64,000 nucleotides of DNA from Nephrocerus scutellatus. Lineage: Eukaryota > Arthropoda > Insecta > Diptera > Pipunculidae. Position numbers and translations under genes: made by a program. Below are positions 45,696 to 56,965 of this stretch, piece by piece (positions within the stretch are counted from its first letter, which is position 1; each line of letters begins with the position of its first letter). The stretch covers positions 112,746,930 through 112,810,929 of the forward strand of contig OX352762.1 of NCBI GenBank assembly GCA_947095585.1, in the 5' to 3' direction. The notes beneath the pieces were generated by a model. That model saw only the letters and a list, made by a program, of their open reading frames with translations, ran no database searches and had not been told where the DNA came from.

Positions 45696-46859
45696 AAATT
45701 TAATAGGCTTAATACTGCATTTGTCAAAATTTAATTTTTTTTTATTTTAGCGACCTTTATTTCGGTATGGCTTAAAAATGTAATTTTCTTTCAAAAAAGA
45801 CCAACGGTAACCTTTTATCTGGAAGGGTGTGAAGTCATGTAAGGTCTAAAGTTCATTTCGTTCATTATAAAAACTTCTATTTTTAACCCTGGCCCTGCTG
45901 ACCGAATGCATAATATTGTGAGGTGAATATTAAGAAAATTGAATAGGCTTTAATATTGAATTTGTCAAAAAAAATCATTTTTCGAAATATTCGCATTTGA
46001 AAATAAAATTAAAAAATCGAATTTCGACCATAAACTTGCCTCTAGTTATTATTATTCTCTGCAATTGCATTTAATTTGTTCTGTTTCCCAATAATTTAGT
46101 ATTGCCTAAACGAAGACAAGTAACCCTGTCTTGTTGATAACAGCTCAATCTCAGAAGCTTTTGTTGCCTTAAAAAGGAAACTTATTTAGGTGTGAAGCTG
46201 CTGTTTATTTGTATTTAAAGAGAATACTTGATTTTTAACATCGAACTATTTCAATTTTTTATTTTTATAACATAACTCCTAGCATACTCCTGGTACTTAC
46301 AGTAAATGAGGTCGGTTGCTTTTATGTGTTTGTTTTACACTCTCCACATAAAATAAAGCAAGCCATTCCGAATTATCATTAATTTCAAGTTTTAATAACT
46401 AAAAGTCAAATATGTATTGGCTAAAAATACATTTTCAATTACTGAACGGATGCCGCTGTCATCGATTTGACAGTTTGTTCATTGAAGCAACTCGACTTGT
46501 GGAGAACGATGGCGGAGTGTTGTTCGTGCGGGGGGGGGGGGGGGGGGGGTGGAAGTTAATACTTACTTGAAATGAGGTCTTATATTAAGTTAATGGATAT
46601 GAACGCTTATGACATACTGTTTGTGAATAAATAAACATTATTATATAGAGATTGTTAGTAAATCATCTAATTTGTAAATAAATTATAAAAAAAAGCATAA
46701 GATTTTGTCAACCCTGCATCTGATTTGTTGACCGCCGGTGAATTGAATTGGCTTCTGTAAAGTACATAATAAGTACTCCATTATTTGATTGACAATGAAG
46801 AACATTGGTAGGCTGTGCAAAATGTTTTCACATCTGGAGCGGAAATTATTGTTAGTAGA
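45696..46859. other. AT-rich DNA with a poly(G) tract, no gene
   Basis: No coding similarity. It contains the G20 run described separately. Confidence 0.5.
46530..46549 (+). repeat. Homopolymer (G)20
   Basis: Twenty consecutive G between TTCGTGC and TGGAAG in an otherwise AT-rich region. Tract length is prone to sequencing error. Confidence 0.9.
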
Positions 46860-48380
46860 AGCCAGGCAAGGCATAGCATGTGGCTTACCGAAGATACCTG
46901 GAGGCGGATTTAAGAACGTAAGCTACTTAAAGCTCCTATTGTAGATACCCCAGCAGCAGTTAGGATCGAGCTGACAGGTGAGAGGTCACCGCTCTAGCCA
47001 ATATCTGGTGAAAGGCGTAGATGGTGCCGTACTCGTTTCAGATGAGGATCAGCTCAAGCGATGAAAGGAGTTTTTCTACGGTCCTTACCCGTGTATTCAC
47101 CAACGATATGCACCCAAATCAAACGGAGCTACTGGAAGTAACAATTTCCCGAATTCGCACCCCAGTAACGATGAGATCGCTAGCGCGATGAACGCACTAA
47201 AGAATAACAAGTCGGTAGGACTAGATGGTATACCCGCAGAGCTTCTACGTGCCGCTCCAATGATATCATCATCATATTTGGCTCTACAACCGGGGCCCGG
47301 TCCTGGCCTCCCTCAAAAAGTTCCTCCACCGGTCCCGATTGATCCTCTTCGCTTATACGAGCTAGGTGTCCTGCCCACCGGAGCCTACCGAGCTTAATTT
47401 TCTTCACGATGTCGACATCGCGGTAACGCTCGTAGATCTCATCATTATAGAGTCTCCGGAATCGTCCTTCCTTATATACGGGGCCAACATCAATGACATC
47501 AGCAGAGCTTTTATATCATCTTGTAGAGAGGCAGAAAGTTTCCCCGACGAGTGGAAGAAGGGAATGATTGTCAAGCTCCCTAAAGAAGGTAGTCTTATGG
47601 AGTGCGAAAACTGGAGAGGCCTTTGCGTTCTTCCTGCAGTTGCAAAGGTAATTGCCAAAGTAGTACTTGAGCGAATTAAGGAACATCTGGAAGATACACT
47701 CGATGCCGAACAAGCAGGTTTCCGCACTGGATCCTCCTGTGTAGACCACATAAACACCCTGCGGATCATTATTGAACAGTGCGTTGAATTCCGGTCACCA
47801 CTGCACCTGCTGTTCATCGATTTTAAGAAGGTGTTTGACAGTGTCAACAGACATTTTATATGGCTCGCCTTGCGCAGGATAGATAAACTAATAGCTATCA
47901 TTAAAGCAACCTGTGATGGCTCTAAATGTCATGTGGTGCACAGAGGAAAACTGTCAGAGGAATTCGAGATCCTAAGTGGGGTACGACAAGGTTGCATTCT
48001 ATCGCCGATACTTTTTTGTTGGTGATTAGCGATGTGCTTCGCGCAGCTTTATCTACTGGAAACGGAGGAATTCGTGGACTCTTACATCTCAACTCAAACA
48101 TCAGGACTACGCTGACGACGTTTGTTTCCTCTCACACAGGATTGTGGAGCTGACAACAAATGTGGAAAGGATGGCAAATGTTGCGGGTTTGAAGAATAAT
48201 ACTGCCAAAACCAAAATCATCAACCTCAGCACTAACTCAGTAACTCAAATTAACATTGCTGGACAGCCGATAGAGAGAGTAGAGAGTTTCCAATATCTTG
48301 GGAGTATTGTCTTGACGTCGTCAGCACTAATCCGTATAGGTACTTCACAAGTACCCTGCTACAAAGAATACTTTTACAAA
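46860..48380 (+). mobile_element. Non-LTR retrotransposon relic with intact YADD box
   Basis: Linker WLTEDTWRRI and ERKLLKAPIVD near 46880-46930. Then MNALKNNKSVGLDGIPAELL at 47188, and after an RTE insertion SFPDEWKKGMIVKLPKEGSL, ECENWRGLCVLPAVAKVIAK, EQAGFRTGSSCVDHINTLRI, LHLLFIDFKKVFDSVNRHFI (first catalytic D), GVRQGCILSPILF, a frameshift, then DYADDVCFLSHR (YADD at 48108-48119), GLKNNTAKTKI and VESFQYLGSIV. The family differs from the RTE-like copies here by its GCILSPILF and LPKEGSLMECENWRG signatures. The clade was not assigned. Three or more lesions make it inactive. Confidence 0.85.
47268..47491 (-). mobile_element. Short RTE 3' fragment with 9-bp target duplication
   Basis: Family 3' end (ATCATCATATTTGGCTCTAC) inside the other LINE. 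It is bounded by AATGATATC at 47259-47267 and AATGACATC at 47492-47500 (8 of 9). Removing it restores a reading of MTSAELLYHLV, the expected continuation of the host pol. A further internal deletion lies near 47338 (CCGATTGATCC). Confidence 0.85.
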
Positions 48381-49729
48381 TAATAGAATTGAAAACTTCC
48401 TTTGATAACTCGCAACTTCATCATAGCTCACGTTATTTTACGTTGTCTATTTTTTTGACACACAGACATATGAACTTCCGCGTCTGACTGAAATGCATTC
48501 TCACGCAGATTTTATAGTGAAATATGAAAACTCACAAATTTGATTGATAGCAGCCATTAAATCATTTCCACCACGACTTGAATTAAATTTTCTGCACGAA
48601 AACGATTTTATGGAGTATCGCGTACTATACTCGTATTCGTCTGATGGGCAATGATCGTAGTTTTCACTGTTCCTACAAAGGCGTCTCGCTTTTGATTAAT
48701 ATCAATTGCAATTCTTCCCCATTGAATCATTAAAACATGAGAGAATGATGGAGGAAATAATGAAATGCCCCGGCCTCTCAAATGATGAACATTTACTTGG
48801 TCTTATACCCATACAAGAACAGCAAATAAATTAATAAAAACTGAAAAGAAAATAGGACTGTACAGTCCACATCTGTAATGCTATGTACGCTCCTCCCAGT
48901 GCTTAATGGCACCATATCCACCTGGACGCGAATTTTCGCTGGTGTTCCTTTTTATTTTATACATATAACCTCTGCTGCGCCAACCCATACAGCATTTAGA
49001 TAGCGCGTGCAATTATCCCTTCGCAGATATGTAGTTTTAATTAAAAGTGGAATATAGCTATGTAGCCAACCATCAACTCGAATGTGCATTTCATGTTCTG
49101 CCAGTAAAGTTCTGCATCGATTGCCAAGGGGTCAAAAGTAGACAAAAAAAAAATACATATAAATAGCAACCTGGAATACACTACTGCCTTCTGTCCTCTA
49201 TTTCATTTATACATTAATTCATTTATTTCAAGAGCGTCAATTCATACATCACAATATTTTATTTGCCGGAGAAATTGCGTGAAGCATTTGGTTCTACACA
49301 GACATTTTGTACATGCGGACAAACGATTTTGCAAATGAACACATTAGCTTGTTCCAAGATCAAGAACGCATCAGGTCCACATTACATTTATAGCCACATC
49401 ATATAAGAGGTTATGGTCAGGGAACACAAACCGTATCGGTATCAACATTTGCGAATTGCATTTTTGGTTGTGTGGTTTGCTTTAAGATAGTATCTTCGCC
49501 TATATATGGTTTCTTCCGTTTTCAACTTGATAGTCAATTCAGACATTTTATTAGCTGGCGCGGAAATCTTTGATTTTTTCCCGTCATCTTAAATTATATT
49601 TATGCATTTAATTATGAGTATTTACATTTGCTTTGTTATATAACATAAAAGTTGTAAATATATCATTCATACAATACATACAAAATAAAGACAGAAGGGA
49701 ATATACTAGGGCTGTGTGGATATATTTAG
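48381..49729. other. AT-rich DNA, no gene seen
   Basis: Nothing recognised before the left inverted repeat at 49730. Confidence 0.5.
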
Positions 49730-51285
49730 GGTAAGGCTATGTCCTAATTGGATAGCAATCTTTCGTTCTGGCGATGAGCGATGGTTGTTGCATCGCGTTG
49801 TTCGAGCGATCTAAATGTGTGTGTCCTAAATGGCAATCGCGCGACCAAACGTCGTCGTGCTCGAAAACACAGCGTTTTTTCTGCTAAATCGGTTATGCGC
49901 AATGCAAAATTACTCTGGGAATGTGTGTTCGCTGTGACTGCTGTAAATAAGAAAAGTATTTTTTATGTTAACTCAATAGTGTGTATAACGGCTACTTTCA
50001 AAGCTAGGTTATAGTGTATGAAACAGTCACTTTCGTCTATGGGCGTGTGAAAAAGAACTATTTACTACGCACTTGATTTATTAACTTTTCTTCGAATTCC
50101 ATCATTTCCGAAGATGATAGCTCCAAAATATGGTTTTTGAACGCTTCAACCGTTTCTTCAGGCGATATAAATCGTTATCCACGCATCTTATTTTTGATTT
50201 TTGGGAACAGGAAGAAGACTTTGGGTGCCAAGTCGGGGCTGTAAGGCGGATGACCCATCAATTCGATCGTATGAGTGCTCAAATACTCGCTTGTTTGATG
50301 TGATGTGTGTGAGCTCGCATTATCGTGTTGCAAAATGATTCGCCGTTTTGGGTAGTTTTCTCTCAATTTGTTGGAAACCTCAGGCAAACAAATGGTCGTA
50401 TACCAATCTGAATTGACTGCGTAGCCACATGACTGGTTTTAGTGAAGAAACACGCTTATTTGCTTCCCAACGCTCCGAGCTCGCACAACTTTTGTTGGAT
50501 TTTCTTCTAATTGGAAGACCCGATTGCCCTTTTCTTCCGGCTCATACGCAAATATCCATGACTCGTCACCAGTCACAATCTTGTATACGTTTTTGGAAGT
50601 ACCTTCAACGAATTTTTTAAGCACCAGCGGCACCAATCGACACAAACCTTTTTTTGTGCGTCTATTAAAAAATGTGGAATCCAACGTGCACATAGCTTCC
50701 GCACCTTTAAATATTCATGTAAGATAGTATATACGCTAGTGTTACTAATGGCATGAGTCGATTTCCCGATAAGTCACATGACGATCCTCTTCAGTTCTCA
50801 CAGCATCAAAGTTTTCTAGCACAACATTTTTGGACGACCTTCATGAGGCTCAACTTTAAGTGAACATCGTTCGCGTTTAAATTCATTGTACCAACTATAA
50901 ACACTAACCAAGCACTGTGCTTTGTTGCCAAAAGTCGAATGAAGTGATTCGAAGCACTGTTGTTGAGTTAGCCGCTTTCCAAAATCGTAAAAATCATCAC
51001 ACGAAAATTTTCACGCGATAATTCCATTTTTCACTGAATTCAATTTTTCAAGTTAATAAAAAACAATGTTGCGATGCGAACTGACAGATTACTTTTGAGA
51101 AACATAACCTCAAAAAATGTTAAGCTTTTTGACTGACATAGAGATTTGCATCGGAAAACACTAGTATTACCTTTTCTAAAAACATTTACGGCACCCTATG
51201 TAGTAAGATTATTGATGTATGATATTTTTTCGCGATCATCGCTCATCGCCAGAACGCGCGATCGCTGTCCAATTGGGACCTTACC
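49730..51285. mobile_element. DNA-transposon-like element with ~48-bp inverted termini
   Basis: The left end GGTAAGGCTATGTCCTAATT (49730) and the right end, on the minus strand, GGTAAGGTCCCAATTGGACA (51285) are inverted repeats. The left has 5 extra bases, and the pair shares a perfect 20-mer CGTTCTGGCGATGAGCGATG; about 42 of 48 aligned bases match. About 250 bp of unassigned, less AT-rich sequence follows the left end (49790-50030), then a mariner, then the right end. The outer repeats do not look like mariner ends. The most likely reading is a non-autonomous transposon hosting a mariner. I saw no convincing target duplication. Confidence 0.65.
50058..51027 (-). mobile_element. mariner transposase pseudogene
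   Basis: The minus-strand frame starts MELSRENFRVMIF (51027), continues with FRVMIFTILESG, SVYSWYNEFKRERCSL-type helix-turn-helix remnants, KNVYKIVTGDESWIFAYEP (first D) and RRIILQHDNASSHTSHQTSE (second D). It then reads ELMGHPPYSPDLAPKVFFLF, where the third catalytic D has become V after 34 residues, and ends FISPEETVEAFKNHILEL to a stop at 50058. About 323 codons against about 345 in intact mariners, with several frameshifts. DD34D spacing identifies mariner proper. It is inactive. Confidence 0.92.
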
Positions 51286-51286
51286 A

Positions 51287-52085
51287 ATAGAATAGGACTA
51301 ATAGAAGCCTTTAACATAGAATGTATCAAAAGAAGGTACAGAGGAACTGAAATATACATTATCTCAGACAGTCAGGCAGCCCTGCTAGCATAAAAAGGTC
51401 CAGTCTTTCATTCCAAAACAACGTGGAGCTGCTTCCGCCACTTGAAAGAGCTGGCCCAAACCAACAAAATGACCCTAATAGGGCCATCCGGTCACACAAG
51501 CATTTCAAGAAACGAGGCAGCAGACCTCTGTGCAAGATAGGGTGCAAAAGAAACCTTTACTGGCCCCGAACCCAGTATTGCCTATTCCGAAAGCCATCTA
51601 AAGAACAAGATTAAATAGTGGGGAAACAAAGCCATCAAAGAAGAATGGGAATCATCGACGGGGATAAGACAAATCAAAAAGCTTCTTAAATAGAAAATCA
51701 ACCAAACAGACAAATCCCTTAAACTGGACCGCCAGGCACGCTAAGAACTCTGGTGTTGTATATGACGGGATGGCCCCTTCAATGGCCACCTTTTGAAAAT
51801 GGGAAAATCCCAATCGGACCGCTGCCAATTCCGTAACGAGTCAAAAGAAACATAAGAACACATACTTTTCAGATGTGAAGCCCTCGGCCGGAAAAGAATA
51901 AAACACCTTAAGGCTCATACAGCTCTCTGGCCGAATGCCAGACCAATTGAATTGGTAGATATAATGGCATTCATAATGGAACTAAGCAATCACATAATGT
52001 GGTAAATCATCTGGGATGCAAAATAGATCTCAAGGTCACAGTGCACAAGGCTCGTCAACAAACGACCAATAATAATAAAATAAAA
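51287..52085 (+). mobile_element. LOA/R1-type LINE, RNase H and tail
   Basis: Reads IYIISDSQAALLA (RNase H, D in SDSQAA), WSCFRHLKELAQTNKMTLI, GHTSISRNEAADLCAR (GHxxIxxNEAAD), AKETFTGPEPSIAYSESHLK, NKAIKEEWESSTGIRQIKKL, a shifted LYMTGxGPFNGHLLKMGKSQ, SDRCQFRNESKET with HILFRCEALGRKRIKHLKAH, and a C-terminus near IELVDIMAFIMEL. It has few stops, so it is less decayed than the other LOA pieces. It starts right at the inverted-repeat element's right end, so that element may have inserted at, or removed, the upstream part. Confidence 0.85.
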
Positions 52086-53185
52086 ATAAACAGGTATTTA
52101 CTCTGCCCCTAGAAATTATTAAAAGAAGTGTTGGAATTTTATTCCGGTCCTAATGACACAACGGAACATGCACCAGAACAACAATTCTATTTGCTTATTT
52201 ACAAGAAGGTAATGCTAGTATAACTACCACCTGCCCTGCAGCAGGAACTAGACTTTTCACTTAGCGTTCACTGCAAGAGAGTGTAAACGTTTGAAGACTT
52301 CACCTATCTATCTACATCTATTTTATAAAACATTGCCACATAATCCTCCTCAACGTTAAGGTAGAAAAAAAGATTCTCTTTTTGCTTGTCATTTAGAACC
52401 ACCACCACAACTCGATATGGGAACTGCAACAGCTTCTGAAATAATAAACTTTAAATGAGATTTGCGAATGTAATGGTTGAGTATTTGTGTTTAATTGCGT
52501 TTTCCATTAAAGATGGGTGTGGGTGACCACTGGCCAGTAATTGTTGTTTGTTGTTTGAACGAATCAATTTGCCACATTCACACAATTGGAGTACACAAGC
52601 AGCAATGAAATTAAATGAAACCTAAATTTCTCGATTACAACAGTATTTAAAATGAAATTACGTAGGTGGGTGCAAGTAAATAATTATTTGCTAATGATCA
52701 CCGCAGTATGGTCTGGGTATGAAGTTTATTCGTCTTAGTCACTGAATCAAGAGTATGGAACGTAACTTGGAAGGAAAGGTATTGGAATACGCAATATGTA
52801 GTCGGAGGCGGAATAAGATACGTTGTATTTGATAACTTATAATAGTGCAATAGTGCACCACAGTGTAATTGCACATAAGCTAGACCTTTAGAGACACCTA
52901 TTGGTAAAATTGAAAAAATTAAAAAAAACAGTTAGTTTTGAGTTGCCTCTATAGAACTGGAATAACAACCGAGATAAATGAATAAAAATCTTCCACATAT
53001 GGCCCACAGAACACACAAAGTAATCGGTTTTTCTTTTTTGAAGGTAGCGTCGTCCTCATTCTGATACTGATATCGTTGGTTTTGTGTATTATTTATAGAG
53101 TACACTCGTAGCTTTCTTAATCGTATACTTATACCAGTTCAAACTCAAGACCTTTTGTAGTAAAACATGCGGAAAAAATATATCA
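52086..53185. other. AT-rich DNA, no gene seen
   Basis: Nothing recognised between the LOA tail and the Jockey endonuclease fragment. Confidence 0.5.
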
Positions 53186-54710
53186 TTCTACCAAAGATTT
53201 ATATATCGTTGGCGCGAAGCTTTCATAAAACCCGACTCTCGAAGGCTTACTTCAAAATACACAATTCTAGTTGGCTTCGCCATTCAGGCCTAATAACACA
53301 ACAAGAAGGGATGTTGAGTTATTTGCTAATTTAAACAATCTCACTCAGCTTATAAATGAACCCACTAGAATGCCAGAATTAATAACGCTAATACCCCTGA
53401 CTTTTTCCTTACCTCTCATCCTAACAAATACACCGTCAGTGTATCATCACCTCTAGGCTCTTCAGACCATTGTGTAGTATCAGTTAATTTCTCGTTGTCG
53501 AACCACGCAGTTAAAGAAAAAAAACCCTTAAGGCATGGTTACATGAGAAAGCTGACTGGGATGGCCTCAACAATTTCTTTAGGAGTTTCAACTAGCCACT
53601 TAATGCCAGGGTGTGGGTGCCATTTATGATACGATCACAAACATAATCCACGAGGGTATGAGGCAATTTGTCCCTTCCATGATAAAATGTATCAATCCGA
53701 AGAAAATGCTTGGTTTGATTTAAGATGCAAAGAGGCTTCTAGAAACCGGGAGGTATGCTTTCTTTTATATAAACAAAACTCCACTGTGGAAAAGCGAACC
53801 AAATTTAAACGAGTCATACCGTAGACGAGCCAAATTTGTCTATGACCAGAAATTGAGACAAAAAATACAAAAATTTCAATTCAATTTCAACGCTCATTTA
53901 CAATGACATTCCAACCTTCAGCTCTGTAGATAAGCCCAATCTGATTTCTTCATATTTCGCAGCTAGCTCCATGCTAACCAAATAGCGGGTTGTCGCCGCC
54001 TCTTCTTTCAAGAGTCGAATCCTCTATGGGAAAGATCTACTTTCGTACTTGTTAAGTAGCTAGAGTATTAAATGATCTCAAAATTCATAAATCTGCAGGG
54101 CTTGATGGTATTCCTGCTACAGTTTTAAAGTGCAGGCATTTCTATTCTTCTGGAGTCTTCACAAGGAATTGTAAAACAGCCTTTGTTTAGCCTGATCCTA
54201 AAAAAGGCGAACCGTTATCTCTTTTTTCTCGTACCGACCCATTGCTCTAACATCTATACTTTTTAAAGTCTGAGCTTAAGTTTTAAAAGCTGATTAATCG
54301 TAATCGAATGCAATACCTTGAATCTCGTGAAGTCCTTAGCGGCCAGCAGTATGGTTTTGGAAAGCAACGTTCCACAGGTGATCTGATGGCATATCTCACT
54401 GAAAAGTGAGTTGCACTCGATATTTCCAAGGAATTTGACAGAGCCTATGGAATTGATAAGTCCCTGCTTGATTGGACTAGTAACTACCTTTCTGATTGTT
54501 CAATGCAGGACTACACAATAGAGTAGAATTTAACTCTTCCAAATCCTGTCTTCTGTCCTCTAAGTGTAATCTAAGCCCCTAAACTTTATCCATGAATGGA
54601 TCTTGCATTAAAGAAACTGAAAAACTCGCAAAACTCGGTATGTACGTCAACAACAAGCTTCGATGGAACGACCACATAAAAATGATTATGACCTTGCAAG
54701 AATGTTACCA
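53186..54710 (+). mobile_element. Jockey-like LINE relic (endonuclease to thumb, palm deleted)
   Basis: Endonuclease end at about 53305-53500: VELFANLNNLTQLINEPTRM, then shifted YTVSVSSPLGSSDHCVVSVN with the catalytic SDHC block. Linker MIKCINPKKNAWFDLRCKEA. Palm start VLNDLKIHKSAGLDGIPATV, MQYLESREVLSGQQYGFGKQ with RSTGDLMAYLTEK, and VALDISKEFDRA (first catalytic D). Then the FADD region is deleted and the sequence continues NRVEFNSSKSCLLSS, MNGSCIKETEKLAKLGMYVN and NKLRWNDHIK. It is the same family as the Jockey at 23.4-24.8 kb, with which it is colinear. Confidence 0.88.
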
Positions 54711-55584
54711 ACCATAACATTCACGCCCATAAATGGTATTAGAACGCACTCGTTAAACGTTTGATAATTCGATCCATATGTTTTTTATAATGATATGTTG
54801 TTGTTGAACAACACAGGCTGAAAATATTGTTACATACCCTCATCATTAAACATAATACATCAAAATGAGTACCTCATATCGGAGCTAGTCCTTACGACTT
54901 CGCAGGTATATAGGTTGTATGAAATGAATTGTATAGCATTAATGTATCATTCATATCAGAAATACTGAACCGTATTTCACCCCAATCGAATCGAATGTTT
55001 TTAAAACAATTGAAAGTCATTCCATATAGATACGGAAGACAGAATTTGGGGTCACGTTCTTTCATTTAGTTTCGTGACAAGTCAGTTTCCTTATTGCATC
55101 GCATTTGCATATTACGCCGTGCAATGCAAATAACAATGTATTGAGCGGTGTCTTATGGCTGAGGCCAATTGCATTTTTATTTCGACATAACAACTTGGAA
55201 TTGCAAAGAGTTACGAGTATCATCATCAATCATCATAATTGGTTTTAAAACAGCCTCCCGTCCCTCACAATGGGTCTAATGTTATCAATTTAACAGGAAG
55301 GATGTATGAGTATAAGAGAGATATTATTTGAATTTGAATATTATAAAAATTACGAAGCATGCAGCTTAAAAAAAATACTACAATGTAAATTGTTTCTGTA
55401 TGAAAATTATACTCATGGTTATGATTTTAGACATGTTATTACAAAGCTAGTGCACAGACATGAGCTTAAATACTATTAAAACTCCTAAATCAAAATGAAC
55501 TTATCAAAGACGAGATGACCCAATTGATTATTTCACTGCTTATCGAAGAATTGTTTGGACTTTTATACTGATGCACACAGTACA
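54711..55584. other. AT-rich DNA, no gene seen
   Basis: Nothing recognised. A short ATCATCATCAATCATCATAA run at about 55219 recalls an RTE tail but is too short to call. Confidence 0.4.
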
Positions 55585-55750
55585 AAATTTGGCGCAACAT
55601 ACCGTTGTGGTCCAGGACCTAGCTTTTGCGACAATTTTGTGCGTATTATATTATGGCACACAAATGTTACATCCCCAACATACAATTAAAAGCCATAATC
55701 ATATCTCATGACAGTTCTTACTCTCGGACATTTTTAAACATCCACAAGAG
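55585..55750 (-). mobile_element. tRNA-derived SINE, diverged 3' half
   Basis: Minus-strand match to the SINE body: GCTAGGTCCTGGACCAC, CACAAATG, CATGAGATATGATTATGGCT and the GTCCGAGAGTAAGAACTGTC region. The promoter half is missing. It is the most diverged copy. Confidence 0.65.
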
Positions 55751-56089
55751 TTGAGACAGTACAATTAAACGTGAAAAAACTTCGTTATTATTTGGTAATA
55801 ATCGCCAAAATATCTGTTTTTCATGTCGGAGCTAAAATTTCAAAAAAAAAAAAAAAAAATTTTATTTTTCACGCTTCACACGCGCCATACGCGACTCTCG
55901 ACACGCGTCAAAAGCGGAGTATCAAAATGACATTAAGTCGCTCACAAAATTTCAGCCCTCTAGGTCGTGCGAAAGGTGGTAGTGGACCTCAAAAAACGAA
56001 AAAATGGCGCGATTTCAAACCATCACACGTGCCACACGCGAAACGTGACAACCTTTTCTGTATAAAAGTGATAGGGCCTCAGGGCCCAT

Positions 56090-56965
56090 ATAATTTTAAA
56101 ATTAACCCGAATTTATTTGAACTTTGCACCGATTAGAGAATTTACATGAAAAAAATTAATTTTATTGGGTGGAATACAGAACAAATTTTGTGATCAATTT
56201 TTAACCCACTTTCTAAAGCCGTATTTTATTTAAACTTTGCACGCATGTGTATCTCCGATGACAACACTTTCTGTTAAAATTTGGGTCCCTTCGGGCCTCG
56301 CGGTCAGTGGGCTCCCATACAAGTATTTTACTAAATTTACCCAATTTTCTTAAACTTTTATACGCATGTGTATCTCCGGTGGACAACACTTTTTGTAAAA
56401 ATTTGGAAGTTATCTGGCCCCGTATTCAAGGGACACCCATACAAATTTTATAAATAAAATTCCTGATTTTCTTTAAATTTTGAACATATGTGTATATCCG
56501 ATGGACAAAACTTTTTTTAAAAAGTTTGGAGGTGATCGGCCCCGGCCTGCCCATATATATTTTTTAAAGATTATCCCGATTTTCTTCAAATTTTAAACAC
56601 ATGTGTATCTCTGATGGACAAAACTTTTCGTAAAATTTTTGGAGCTATCGGGTCCGAGGGCTGCCCATATTCATTTTTAAAAAATTAACCCGATTTTCTT
56701 CAAATTTTAAATACATGTGTATCTGCGATGACAACACTTAAAATTTGGAAGGGAAATCGGGCCCCAAGGTCAGGGGTCTCTAATACTAATTTTTTACACA
56801 TGTGTATCTCCGGTGAAAACAGTTTTTGTACAAAATTTGAAGTGAGGGCCTCTTATATCTATCTTTTATCCAAAGTAACCCGACTCAAATTTGCACACAT
56901 ATGTATCTCCTATTAGAGAATTTACATGAAAAATTTTAATTCTTATGGGTTGTTTTTATTTCTGG
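56090..56965 (+). mobile_element. Tandem-repeat element, copy E (two right ends)
   Basis: A first right end (GATTAGAGAATTTACATGAA) at about 56131-56160 is followed by the family left-internal sequence GATCAATTTTTAACCCACTT. About six units with ACATGTGTATCTCCGATG-type cores follow (56220-56900), then a second right end TATTAGAGAATTTACATG and AAAAATTTTAATTCTTATGG at about 56911-56950. This suggests one copy adjacent to or inserted into the end of another. No coding content. Confidence 0.75.

Noticed and set aside
47404..47901. 165-codon minus-strand frame
   Set aside because: Antisense shadow of the plus-strand reverse transcriptase, which has clear RT motifs.
49781..50014. Arg-rich 77-codon frame next to the left inverted repeat
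   Set aside because: No recognisable domain and no repeat of the frame elsewhere; treated as non-coding interior of the inverted-repeat element.
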